The translations under genes and the position numbers were made by a program. Positions 1 to 9,364 of a stretch of DNA of 64,000 nt are shown one piece after another. Within the stretch, counting starts at the first letter, position 1; each line of letters opens with the position of its first letter. Source of the DNA: Chloroflexota bacterium (lineage in GTDB: Bacteria; Chloroflexota; Anaerolineae; J102); NCBI GenBank assembly GCA_029782215.1, contig JAKOVD010000049.1, forward strand, positions 35,507-99,506, given 5' to 3'. The notes under the pieces are model-generated. The model did no database searches, was not told where the DNA came from, and saw only the letters and a program-made list of their open reading frames with translations.

Positions 1-3000
1 GATCGTCCACAAAGGCACATGCACATCGAAGACGATGCGCGTCCGGGCGACAATCGCAGCGGCGCTTAGGGAATGTCCGCCCAGATCAAAGAAGTTCTGA
101 TCGATGCTGAGTGCGTCGTGGTGGAGGACTTCACGCCAGATCGCCAGAAGCACGGCCTCGGTATCGGTGCGGGGCACCCCCAGTTCGCCGTCCGCAGGAC
201 CGGTCAAGGCGCCGACAGAGGCCGGGTCAGGCAACAAGGCGCGGTTCACCTTGCCATTCGCCGTACGCGGCAGCTCCGGCAGAATGGCAGCCGCCGCAGG
301 CACCATGACCGCAGGGAGGCGCTGGCGCAGGTAGCTCCAGACGGCAGCGACATCGAGCTCGATCTGTGCCGGCGCCTCCCCTGCGCTCCGAGAAGCGCCG
401 GCAGCCAGGGGGACGACAAACGCAGCCAGGTAGGACCCGGCGTCTTCATCCTGGCGGACGTCCACATAACAGTCACCCACGGCCGGATGGGCTGCGATTG
501 TCGCCGCCACCTCGGCTGGCTCGATGCGTACGCCCCGAATCTTCACCTGGTCGTCCTGTCGTCCCAAGAAGTCGAGAACGCCATCCGGCCGCAACCGGCC
601 CCTGTCGCCCGTGCGGTAGAGCATGTCATCGGGGTCGTGGCCGCATGGATTGGAAACGAAGCGTGACCGCGTCTCCCCAGGAGCATTCAGATAGCCTTGG
701 GTGCGGAACGGCGTGCGGATGGCAATCTCGCCAGGTTCACCGATCCCGCAGAGCCTGAGGGAGAGGCCGAGTACAAGCGCCTGCGTGTTGGGCAGCGCTC
801 GTCCGAGCGGCTGGATGCCCGGGCGGATCTCATCGGGAACCACATAAAAACACTTGACCATGGTCGTTTCCGTGGGTCCGTAGAGATTGACGATCGCCGG
901 GGGCCTCCTATCCGGGGCGCGTTGGGTGAAGAGGTGCCGCCATTGGTCGACGAGTGCGGAAGTCAACGGCTCTCCAGCCATGAAGACCCAGCGGAGCGAG
1001 GGCAGCCTCACCCCGGCCGGGACTTCGCGCACCCAGAGCCCGGCCAGCGTCGGCACCACATGGAGGACGGTGACGCCCTCGCTTTCAAGCCACGGAAGAG
1101 CCATGCCGCTTGCGATACTGGCATCATGGTCGGGCAGGCAGAGGATGGCGCCGCTGGTCAAAGGCAGAAACACATCGCGCAGCAAGGGATCGAATGACAG
1201 GTTCGTTGTCTGAGCTATCCGGTCCTCCGGCCCGATGGCGAAGGTCTCTCTTTGCCACTCCAGAAAGTGGCTCAGGCCCTTGTGGTTGCCGCGGATGCCC
1301 TTGGGTTCGGCGGTCGTGCCTGAGGTGAAGAAGACATAGGCGGCGTCATTGCCCTCGAGGACCGGCAGTGATACGCCGGGCGACTTGCCCGCAGGCTCAA
1401 GCACCGCCCCGGTATCGGGGTCAACGCCGAGGCGGCAGGGCGCTTCCACGCCGGCGCCAATCGCCGCCATGCCGGAGGGTGCGCGTTCGCTGTCGTGCTC
1501 CAGGGTGACCAGGCAGCGGGCATCGGAGATGGCCATCATCCGCTGCTTTCGCCAGGGGGGCAGGTCAGGATCCAACGTGAGCACCACTCCTCCTGCCCGG
1601 AGAACGCCCAACATGGTGGCGATGAGGCCGAAGCTGCGAGCGCCCTTGACGGCGACAGTCTCGCCACGACGAACGCCGGCGCTCACCAGCGCTTGCGCAA
1701 TGGCATGGCTGCAGACATCAAGCTCGGCATAGCACCAGGAGTGTCCGCGCTGCCGTACCGCGGGAGCCTGCGGCTTCTGGCGAGCCCACTCCTGGAAGAT
1801 CTCGATCACGGTGGGGAACCGCGGCTCATCGAGCGTTTCCGCCAGATTGGGCAGCACCTGCCGGGCTGCTGGGGTGACCAGCGAATAGTCCGTGACCGGG
1901 CGGGCCGGATCCGCTGCCACCTGTTCCAGCAGCATCACGTACTGCGCCAGCAGCTCCGCGGCCTGCGCCTGGTCAAAAAGCCCAGGATGGCACACCAGCC
2001 GCAGTCGAAGCTGATCGCGCCACGGCCGGAGATAGAGCGTCACGTCCGCTTTCGGATACTCAGCCGGGATGGGCACCTCGGACACGACGAGACCGGGAAG
2101 GTCGGGTTCGGAGGCGGCCGCAAACACAGCGTTGAAGGTCACCCGGTACACCTGCGCCAACCCGGAGCGACGGCTGGATGCGATCTCAGGGATGATCTGC
2201 TCAAGGGGAATATCCTGGTTGCTGAGAGCATCCTGGGTTGAACGCCAGACGCGTTCCAGGACCTCGACGAAGCTGAGGCTTCCCGTACCGTCGCCGGCTC
2301 TGGACATCTCGGTGCGCACGACCACCGAATTGAGATAGCAGCCCAACAAGGGGTCGAAGTCGGTGAGGGGACGCGTGGCGACCGGAACGCCGACGGCGAT
2401 ATCGGTCTGCCCGGTGTACCTCATGACCAGCGTCTTGAGGACGGCAAGGAGCAGCGCAAACCGTGTGACGCGGAATCGGTGCGCAAGCACTGCCAGGTTG
2501 TCGGCCAGGTCGGGGCTGATGGCTGCCTGGCACACGTTCCCCGAGGATGGGAGACGTTCAAGCACGGCCGGCTCACCGGGAAAATGCAGGGGTGCAAGGC
2601 CCGTAAGCTGGCGGCGCCAGAAATCGAACTGGGATTTGGCGCTTTGGGCTGTGGCAAACCGGCGCTGCTGGCGTGCATAATCCGCATACTGGCGGCGGAG
2701 CGCTGGCAGCGGCGAAGTCCTGCCCGTCATGAAAGCTGCGTAGAGGGCGGACAGCTCGCGCCAGAATACGTCAATGGACCAGTGATCTGCGGCAACATGG
2801 TGGAAGGTGGCGACGAGGTGATGGTCCTCGTCGTCGATGCGCAGGAGAACGCAGCGCAGCATCCGATCGCGCCGCAAATCAAAGGGCAACCGCCAGGCTG
2901 CGTCCACCAGCCGGGTCAGTGCCTGCGTCTCATCCTCGGAACCTGCCACAGCGCGCACATCGACGAGCGGCACATCCAGGCCAGTAAAGGGCTGGACGAA

Positions 3001-3246
3001 CTGCAGGGGCTCGCCGTCGTCTCCAGCCTCGATCGTCGTGCGGAGGACCTGGTGCCGTTCGACAAGGGCCGCAAGGGCTGCCCGCAGGGCCGCAACGTTG
3101 AGCGGTCCCTGGATGCGTACGTGCTGGGCGAGGTTGTATTCGGGGCTCTCAGGCGACAGCTCGTGAAGCAGCCAGAACCGCTGCTGCGCAAAGGAGAGAG
3201 GCTGCCCCCCTTGCAGATCAGCGCCAGCCTGGTGCAGCGACGCCAT
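1..3246 (-). CDS. NRPS C-A-T module, 3' end cut by the window edge
   Basis: Non-ribosomal peptide synthetase module; 1082 codons are visible and the frame stays open to base 1. A condensation domain comes first (about residues 15-440), with the active-site motif read as HHVAADH from residue 149, so the usual final Gly of HHxxxDG is His. An adenylation domain follows (about 455-960) with the phosphate loop FTSGTTAEPKG. The carrier domain has LGGHS, phosphopantetheine Ser1059. Specificity residues read by eye against GrsA are D-P-R-T-F-A-L-M-V-K, for which I know no substrate. The ATG at 3246 overlaps the stop of the upstream thioesterase-containing gene (TGATG), so the two are translationally coupled. 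More domains may follow beyond the edge. Domain identity is firm; substrate unknown. Confidence 0.93.
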   Translation of the reverse strand, partial: MASLHQAGADLQGGQPLSFAQQRFWLLHELSPESPEYNLAQHVRIQGPLNVAALRAALAALVERHQVLRTTIEAGDDGEPLQFVQPFTGLDVPLVDVRAVAGSEDETQALTRLVDAAWRLPFDLRRDRMLRCVLLRIDDEDHHLVATFHHVAADHWSIDVFWRELSALYAAFMTGRTSPLPALRRQYADYARQQRRFATAQSAKSQFDFWRRQLTGLAPLHFPGEPAVLERLPSSGNVCQAAISPDLADNLAVLAHRFRVTRFALLLAVLKTLVMRYTGQTDIAVGVPVATRPLTDFDPLLGCYLNSVVVRTEMSRAGDGTGSLSFVEVLERVWRSTQDALSNQDIPLEQIIPEIASSRRSGLAQVYRVTFNAVFAAASEPDLPGLVVSEVPIPAEYPKADVTLYLRPWRDQLRLRLVCHPGLFDQAQAAELLAQYVMLLEQVAADPARPVTDYSLVTPAARQVLPNLAETLDEPRFPTVIEIFQEWARQKPQAPAVRQRGHSWCYAELDVCSHAIAQALVSAGVRRGETVAVKGARSFGLIATMLGVLRAGGVVLTLDPDLPPWRKQRMMAISDARCLVTLEHDSERAPSGMAAIGAGVEAPCRLGVDPDTGAVLEPAGKSPGVSLPVLEGNDAAYVFFTSGTTAEPKGIRGNHKGLSHFLEWQRETFAIGPEDRIAQTTNLSFDPLLRDVFLPLTSGAILCLPDHDASIASGMALPWLESEGVTVLHVVPTLAGLWVREVPAGVRLPSLRWVFMAGEPLTSALVDQWRHLFTQRAPDRRPPAIVNLYGPTETTMVKCFYVVPDEIRPGIQPLGRALPNTQALVLGLSLRLCGIGEPGEIAIRTPFRTQGYLNAPGETRSRFVSNPCGHDPDDMLYRTGDRGRLRPDGVLDFLGRQDDQVKIRGVRIEPAEVAATIAAHPAVGDCYVDVRQDEDAGSYLAAFVVPLAAGASRSAGEAPAQIELDVAAVWSYLRQRLPAVMVPAAAAILPELPRTANGKVNRALLPDPASVGALTGPADGELGVPRTDTEAVLLAIWREVLHHDALSIDQNFFDLGGHSLSAAAIVARTRIVFDVHVPLWTI

Positions 3247-6200
3247 CAGGAGCGCTCCACCGCCCCAGCGCGGCGTTGGGCCGCATCCAGGGCCTGGGCC
3301 AAGGCTGCTGCGTTGCCGGCGACCTCGCCCCCCAGGTAGGTGCGGTGAACCCCGGCCAAAGGAATGAGGGTGAGATGTCCCCTCACAATGCCGCGCCATG
3401 CCTCTGCACGCCCGCGCTCGATCAAGTCCTGGGTCATCAGCAGGGTGACATCGCCCTCATAGGGTTCGGGAGCGTAGGTGCGGAGGAGTGTCATGTAGTC
3501 GAGGCGCGCGCTTCGCTGCGCCTGTTGGCGGCGCTGCTTGTCTGAGAGCGGCAGCAGGGCAACGGCGGTGTGGCTGGCCATCGTTTTCAGGCGCGGCAGG
3601 CGCTCAGAGGCCGGTAGCGATCGCAACTGGATAAAGCGGCTGCGAACGGCACGCTGCACCCTGGCGGGGGCGCTCACCTGTTCGGCGGTGCCCGAAACCA
3701 CGGCATTGAGCAAGAGCACTTCAACCGCTTCGCCCGGCACGGCCAGTTGGCGGGCCATTTCCAACGCGACCTTGGCGCCGATACACTCCCCGGCCAGGAA
3801 GTAGGGACCGTGGGGCTGGACGGATCGCATTTCCGCTGCGTAGGCGGCTGCCATCTGCACGACGGAGGCGAAACCGAACTCCGCACCCCCGGCCGTCTGG
3901 GCCTGGAATCCATACACAGGCTGGTCAGGTCCCAATCTGTGCAGGAGATTGGCGTAGACGTGCAGATACTCCGATTCGCCGCCGCCACCGCCGGGGAGGA
4001 AGAAGAGCGGGGGCCGGCTGCCAAGAGGCTGGAGGATCAGGAGGTGCGCGAAGTGTCCCGCCGTTTCACTCCTGGGAGCGCCCTCGTCGAGCCAGGCGGC
4101 GATACTGGCGATGGTCGGGTGCTCGAACAGAGCGCGCAGCGGAATCTCGGTGGCGAATTCCTGGCGCAGGCGGTAGACAAGCTGGGCGGCAAGCAGTGAC
4201 TGGCCGCCCAACTCAAAGAAGTCCGCATGCGTGTCTGCCACGTTGACCCCCAGCAGCGCCGTCCAGATAGCTGCCACCCGTCTTTCGGTCTCGGTGACAG
4301 GGGCCGGCAGGGCATCAGGCTGCGCGTCGTGCTGCGGCTCCTGGCGGGGGACGGGCAGCTTTTTGCGATCGATCTTGCCCGTTGGCGTTTTGGGGAGTTC
4401 GTCCAGAACCGCAAGCGTCGCCGGGACCATGTAGGCCGGCCGTCTCTGGCGCAGGGTGCGAAGCACAGCGCTCGCGGACAGCGTCGATCCCGGCCTGCAC
4501 GTGATGTAGGCGGCGAGCTGCTTGTCGCGATCATCGGTATCGCAGGCCACCACGATGGCTTCCTGCACCCCGGGCTGCTCCAACAGCGCCGCTTCGATGT
4601 CGCCCAATTCGATGCGCATGCCGCGGATCTTTACCTGGAAGTCGGCGCGTCCCTGGAACTCGATGCTGCCGTCGGCGAGGTAGCGGGCCACGTCACCCGT
4701 GCGATACAACCGCGCTCCCGGCATCGGGGAAAAGGGGTCGGGCAGAAAGGACTCGGCCGTGCGGCGAGGGGCGTTCAAATAGCCGCGCCCGACGCCGGCG
4801 CCGCCCACGTAGATCTCCCCGAGCACCCCAACGGACGTAGGCTGCATGTGGCGATCAAGGATGTAGATCTGCGTATTGGCGATGGGCCGGCCGATGGGCA
4901 CCGCAGTCACACCCTCGCCGGGAGGCGACGCCATGTCGTGGTGGGTGACGTCGTCCGAGCACTCCGTGGGGCCGTAGGCGTTGAGCTGGCGCAGGCCGGG
5001 ATAGGCGCGGAACCAGTCGCGACTGAGCTGCGGGGGCAGGGCTTCACCCGTGGCAATCAACCAGCGCAGCCTGCGGAGCGCCGGTGGCTGCGGCAGCGCC
5101 AGCGCGTGCTCGAGCATGGCTCTCATCATCGAGGGGACCGACTCGAAGACGGTCACTCCGGCCGCGTCGATCCCGTCTGGCAGAGCCGTGGGGTCGAAGG
5201 CGACCTCGTCGGGGAAGATGTGGACGCAGCCGCCGGTGAGCAGTGCCACGAGAAACTGCCACACCGAGATGTCGAAGATCTGCGGCGCCGTCTGGGCCAG
5301 GACATCGGCTTCGGTCAGGCCCAGGTCGCGCACCTTGGCCCAGAGGTGATTGAGCATGCCACGATGCTCGATCATCGCTCCCTTGGGAGTGCCCGTCGAC
5401 CCCGATGTGAAGATGACGTAGGCGAGATGCCTGGGACCGACGCTGGCATCCAGGTTGGCGTCGCCGGCTTCCGCCGCCAGCAGGTGCTCGAGGGCGAGCA
5501 AGGACGCCGGCTGCGGGCCGGATTCCACCACCACTTCCTGGGCGAGGGCCGCGTGGGGATGGGAAGCGAGAATGGCGGCCGGATGGCTCTGGGCCACGAT
5601 TTGGCGCAGACGGGCTGCTGGTGAACGGGGATCGAGGGGAAGATAGACACCCCCCAACTTGAAGATGGCCAGCATGGCCGTCAGAAAGTGGGCGTCACGG
5701 TCGGCAAGGAGGGCAATGATCGGCTGGCGCGCCTTGGGGTCCGTCCAGCCCGGTTCGCTCGCCGGCAGCGCCTGCTGGATCGCCCGCGCCAGGCGATTTG
5801 CACGTGCGTTCAGCTCGGCGTACGTCAGCACGCTGCCGGCGTCGCGCACCGCAGCGGCGTGAGGCGACCGCCGCACCTGGTCCTCGAACACCTGGTGGAA
5901 GCAGCGCTCCAGGTCAAAGGGCGCCGCCGTCTCGTTCCACCGGCAGGTGATCCGCTGGCGTTCCTCCTCGGTCAGCAGGGGAAGGCCGGAAAGCCCCCTA
6001 TCCGGCTCGGCGACGGCCGTTTTGAGGAGGGTGCGTACATGCTCGAGAAAGGCGTCCACCGTGGCGGCGTCGTAGACGTCGGCCATATAGCGGACGTTGA
6101 TGCGCTGGCCCCCCTCCTCGGGCCAGCCGGCAATGAGCATCTCGTACTCGGCCGTGCCCTTGCTGACCGTCAGGGGCTGCCATTCCACGCCCGGCATGGC

Positions 6201-7409
6201 GAGGCGAGTGCTTGGTGCGGCCACAAAGTCGAACATCACCTGTACGATCGGGTCGACCGTGGGTCCCCTGTCGGGGCGCAGTTCGGCCACAAGACGTTCA
6301 AAGGGAATATCCTGGTTGGCGAAGGCGTCAATCGCCAGGGTTCTGACCCTCCGCAGCAGTTCGCGGAACGAGGGGTCCCCATGGGTATCGACGCGGAAGA
6401 CCAGCACATTGATGAAGGCGCCCAGGAGGTTCTCGACCTCGACGCGGTTGCGGCCGGCCGTGAGCACACCCGCAACCAGATCGTCCTGGTGTGTATGGCG
6501 CTGGAAGACGGCGAACAAGGCCGTTGCCAGGACCATGAACACGGTGGCTCCCTCTTCGCGCCCCAACGCCTGCACCTGTGCCATCAGTTCAGCCGGCAGC
6601 AAGATGCTGGCGTTGGCGCCGCGCCGCGTCCGCAGGGCGGGACGAGGGGTCCCGGTGGGCAGCCGCAAGGGCGGCAGGAACCCGGCCAGACGGTCTCGCC
6701 AGTAATCCAACTGGCTGGTGAAGCCTGCCGTGGTCTCTTGCCGCCTTTGCCATACGGCGAAGTCGGCATACTGAATCGGCAGCTCGGCCCATGCGAGCTC
6801 ACGCCCCTGGCGGAAGGCGTCGTACAGGGCATAGAGCTCGCGGCGCATGATCCCCGACGACCAGGCATCGGTGGCGATGTGATGATGCACCTCGCAGAAG
6901 ACGTGGTCGTTGTCGCCGAGCACAAAGAGCTTCACCCGGACGCTGATCTCTTGCGACAGATCGAAGCGTTTCCTGGCCTCTTCCACGAGCAGCGGCTGCA
7001 CGGCGGCTTCGGCATCGGGAAGGTCGCGGAGATCGATCACGGGCAGATCGAACTGCCACTCACGGCAGACGCTCTGCACGGGATGGCCGGCCGCATCCTG
7101 GCTGTAGAGAGTGCGCAGGATCTCGTGGCGGGCAATGACCGCTTGAAAGGCGCGGCGCAGCGCCTGGACGTCCAGAGGGCCGCGAACCCGCGCCGCGCTC
7201 ACATTGTTGTAGAGCGGCGTTTCCGATTCCAGCTCATGGACAAACCAGAACCGCTCCTGGGTGTAGGACAACGGCGCCGGGCCGTCGCCCTCCCGCCTGG
7301 GAATGCCAAAGTCCTGCAGGGCCCCGCCACCCAACGCCTGCAGCCGCAGCTCGAGCAAGCGGCGCTTCGCCGGCGAAAGGTTGGCGATTCGATCGTCAAG
7401 TTCGGTCAT
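3246..7409 (-). CDS. NRPS C-A-T-TE protein with a cysteine thioesterase
   Basis: A 1387-residue synthetase. A short N-terminal linker helix (NLSPAKRRLLELRL) precedes a condensation domain whose motif reads HHIATDA near residue 175 (Gly to Ala in HHxxxDG). The adenylation domain (about 505-985, FTSGSTGTPKG) has specificity residues D-I-W-S-I-T-A-D-D-K, substrate not assigned. The carrier has LGGQS with Ser1071. The C-terminal alpha/beta-hydrolase thioesterase (about 1135-1385) has GECIGAK, so the nucleophile is Cys1209 rather than Ser; a catalytic-type His is in GVHRTYLG. The start overlaps the end of the preceding A-T gene by 14 nt and the stop overlaps the start of the next module. A releasing thioesterase in a non-final gene implies that gene order does not match assembly order. 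Cys-type TEs are known from beta-lactone-forming NRPSs such as ObiF. Confidence 0.95.
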   Translation of the reverse strand: MTELDDRIANLSPAKRRLLELRLQALGGGALQDFGIPRREGDGPAPLSYTQERFWFVHELESETPLYNNVSAARVRGPLDVQALRRAFQAVIARHEILRTLYSQDAAGHPVQSVCREWQFDLPVIDLRDLPDAEAAVQPLLVEEARKRFDLSQEISVRVKLFVLGDNDHVFCEVHHHIATDAWSSGIMRRELYALYDAFRQGRELAWAELPIQYADFAVWQRRQETTAGFTSQLDYWRDRLAGFLPPLRLPTGTPRPALRTRRGANASILLPAELMAQVQALGREEGATVFMVLATALFAVFQRHTHQDDLVAGVLTAGRNRVEVENLLGAFINVLVFRVDTHGDPSFRELLRRVRTLAIDAFANQDIPFERLVAELRPDRGPTVDPIVQVMFDFVAAPSTRLAMPGVEWQPLTVSKGTAEYEMLIAGWPEEGGQRINVRYMADVYDAATVDAFLEHVRTLLKTAVAEPDRGLSGLPLLTEEERQRITCRWNETAAPFDLERCFHQVFEDQVRRSPHAAAVRDAGSVLTYAELNARANRLARAIQQALPASEPGWTDPKARQPIIALLADRDAHFLTAMLAIFKLGGVYLPLDPRSPAARLRQIVAQSHPAAILASHPHAALAQEVVVESGPQPASLLALEHLLAAEAGDANLDASVGPRHLAYVIFTSGSTGTPKGAMIEHRGMLNHLWAKVRDLGLTEADVLAQTAPQIFDISVWQFLVALLTGGCVHIFPDEVAFDPTALPDGIDAAGVTVFESVPSMMRAMLEHALALPQPPALRRLRWLIATGEALPPQLSRDWFRAYPGLRQLNAYGPTECSDDVTHHDMASPPGEGVTAVPIGRPIANTQIYILDRHMQPTSVGVLGEIYVGGAGVGRGYLNAPRRTAESFLPDPFSPMPGARLYRTGDVARYLADGSIEFQGRADFQVKIRGMRIELGDIEAALLEQPGVQEAIVVACDTDDRDKQLAAYITCRPGSTLSASAVLRTLRQRRPAYMVPATLAVLDELPKTPTGKIDRKKLPVPRQEPQHDAQPDALPAPVTETERRVAAIWTALLGVNVADTHADFFELGGQSLLAAQLVYRLRQEFATEIPLRALFEHPTIASIAAWLDEGAPRSETAGHFAHLLILQPLGSRPPLFFLPGGGGGESEYLHVYANLLHRLGPDQPVYGFQAQTAGGAEFGFASVVQMAAAYAAEMRSVQPHGPYFLAGECIGAKVALEMARQLAVPGEAVEVLLLNAVVSGTAEQVSAPARVQRAVRSRFIQLRSLPASERLPRLKTMASHTAVALLPLSDKQRRQQAQRSARLDYMTLLRTYAPEPYEGDVTLLMTQDLIERGRAEAWRGIVRGHLTLIPLAGVHRTYLGGEVAGNAAALAQALDAAQRRAGAVERS

Positions 7410-9345
7410 GTTTGGGGCGCGTCCTCGTGGCTTGTGTCAAGATGCCAAGCTGTTCCATGACCCGTTCATCGGAGAGGTTCTCGATATCAGCCAACACAGA
7501 CTCCAGCACCGTCGCGTTCATACCCGCAGACATCTGGGAATCGATGTAGGAGGCCATACGGCGGACCGTTTCCGACTGGAGCAAAACCGACGCCGCCAGG
7601 TTGGCATTGCATGACCGGGCCACCCGGGAGGCGATCTGCGCCGCTATGAGGGAATTGCCGCCGAGATCGAGGAACTTATCGTCTACGCCGACGCGGTCGA
7701 GCCCGAGCACTGCGATCCAGATGGCCGCCACCACTGATTCAGTCGCGGTCCTTGGGGCAGTGTAGGGCACATCGAGTTCTGGCCGGACGGCAGGCGGCAG
7801 AGGAAGCGCAACCAAGCCCCTCCTGTCTATCTTGCCATTCGCAGTGCGCGGCAGGGCTGCCAAAATGACATAGAAGTCAGGCATCATAAAGCCGGGCAGC
7901 TTGGTGGATAGCGCCTCCCTCATCTCGCTTGGGGAGGGGCCAGGCAGTTGAAACGGCTCCATGTAGGCAACCAACCGCGTTTCGCCTCCAGATGTCTGCC
8001 GCGAGACGACAGCAGCTTGCCGAATGCCAGCATGCTTCCGCAACTGCAGTTCCACAGCACCCAGTTCCACGGTGTAGCCCCGCACCTTCACCCGTTCATC
8101 GCGACGACCATGGAATTCAAGGATCTGTCCGCCACTGCCGTCGTCACGGAGACACACCAAATCCCCCGTACGAAACCAGTACTCGCTGGGTTGGTCAGGG
8201 TCTGTCTGGAATGCACGCGCTGTCAGTTCGGGCTGCCCCCAGTAGGCGGTGGAGAGGTAGCGGCTGCGCACCGCCAATTCGCCAATCTCGCCTGATGAAA
8301 CCTTTGCTCCTGCTGCGTCCGAGACTGCTATGTGCATCTCAGGAACGACGTAGCCAACCGGCAACACCTCGTCGGGAGGGGGATTGTAAGGGTCATAGAG
8401 AATGCGAGCCACCAGGCCCGTTTCCGAAGAGGAAAGACGGCTGGCGATCCTGCACCCTGGCAGCACGTGGCGTTGGCTGCGAACCAGGTCATCACGACAC
8501 AGGCGGCCAGAGGGTGTCAGCAAACGCAGCGTGGGGAATACCATGTCAGCAGGCAAGGCATCAAGCCACTGCCGGTAGAAGTCCAGTGGCAGATGCAGGC
8601 AGGTCAGGCCTTCGGCATTGATCCAGCCGGCCAACTGATCGAGTCCCTGACCGCTGAAGTCATAAAGACAAAGCCCAGCGCCATTGAGTAGACCGCCAAA
8701 CATGTCCGTGGATCCGGCGGACGAGGCGACGCCAAATATCAGGGCAACGCGATCATCCGGCCCTATTTCCTGGTCCTGTGCATCCCTCCATGCGCGATAG
8801 AGGATACATCGCTGGCTGCGTATGACTCCCTTTGGCTCACCCGTCGTGCCGGTGGTGAAAGTGATCGCGGCCGGTGCGTCGGGACTGCTGCTATGGCAAG
8901 AGCTGGCTGCGCCGTTGCCGCGAGCAGACTCCAAGTTGACCAGGGCGCATCCAACTTGAGCGGCGAGCGACTCAGCCAGTGCAAGGTGTTCGCGGTCACA
9001 GAGCAGGACTGAGGGTTGAAGCTGGTACAGTGCATTCTGCAATTCGTGGGGTGGCAGGGCATGGGAGAGGACAACATAGCACTTGCCCGCTTTCAGAATG
9101 CCAAAAATGCCTGTGACTAGCGGCAAGTTGTGTCCACAGATGAGCGGCACCGGCTCGTCGGGCCGATTGCTCACCGCCGTCAGGGTTGCGGCAATCCGCT
9201 CAGATGCGGAGTCCAACTGCGCATAGCTGAGAGACTGGCCTCGATCACGCACGGCGGTGCGTTCGCCGAAGGCCGTGACTACCCTGTCAAGACGGTCCAC
9301 CAATGCGCCCTCGATCTCCGATTTGTCAAAAAGTAGCGGCATCAT
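7396..9345 (-). CDS. Stand-alone NRPS adenylation-carrier (A-T) protein, atypical substrate pocket
   Basis: About 649 residues. The adenylation domain shows TFTTGTTGEPKG, FRTGDL and NGKIDRRGL. The C-terminal carrier domain shows DLGGNSL with the phosphopantetheine Ser. The position that is normally Asp235, which binds the alpha-amino group, falls in a SSAGSTDMFGG stretch and is not Asp, so the substrate probably lacks a normal alpha-amino acid head (a hydroxy, aryl or fatty acid, or a beta-amino acid). There is no condensation domain, which fits a loading protein. I chose the ATGATG at 9345/9342, which directly follows a GGGAG and lies 20 nt past the permease stop; an in-frame ATG at 9438 would overlap the permease. 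The gene overlaps the next one by 14 nt. Confidence 0.9.
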   Translation of the reverse strand: MMPLLFDKSEIEGALVDRLDRVVTAFGERTAVRDRGQSLSYAQLDSASERIAATLTAVSNRPDEPVPLICGHNLPLVTGIFGILKAGKCYVVLSHALPPHELQNALYQLQPSVLLCDREHLALAESLAAQVGCALVNLESARGNGAASSCHSSSPDAPAAITFTTGTTGEPKGVIRSQRCILYRAWRDAQDQEIGPDDRVALIFGVASSAGSTDMFGGLLNGAGLCLYDFSGQGLDQLAGWINAEGLTCLHLPLDFYRQWLDALPADMVFPTLRLLTPSGRLCRDDLVRSQRHVLPGCRIASRLSSSETGLVARILYDPYNPPPDEVLPVGYVVPEMHIAVSDAAGAKVSSGEIGELAVRSRYLSTAYWGQPELTARAFQTDPDQPSEYWFRTGDLVCLRDDGSGGQILEFHGRRDERVKVRGYTVELGAVELQLRKHAGIRQAAVVSRQTSGGETRLVAYMEPFQLPGPSPSEMREALSTKLPGFMMPDFYVILAALPRTANGKIDRRGLVALPLPPAVRPELDVPYTAPRTATESVVAAIWIAVLGLDRVGVDDKFLDLGGNSLIAAQIASRVARSCNANLAASVLLQSETVRRMASYIDSQMSAGMNATVLESVLADIENLSDERVMEQLGILTQATRTRPKHDRT

Positions 9346-9364
9346 CTCCCAGTTCTCACGTGGT

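Noticed and set aside
3747..7460. Large plus-strand open frames opposite the C-A-T-TE gene
   Set aside because: They are antisense shadows of a high-GC NRPS gene; no motif and no codon pattern of their own.
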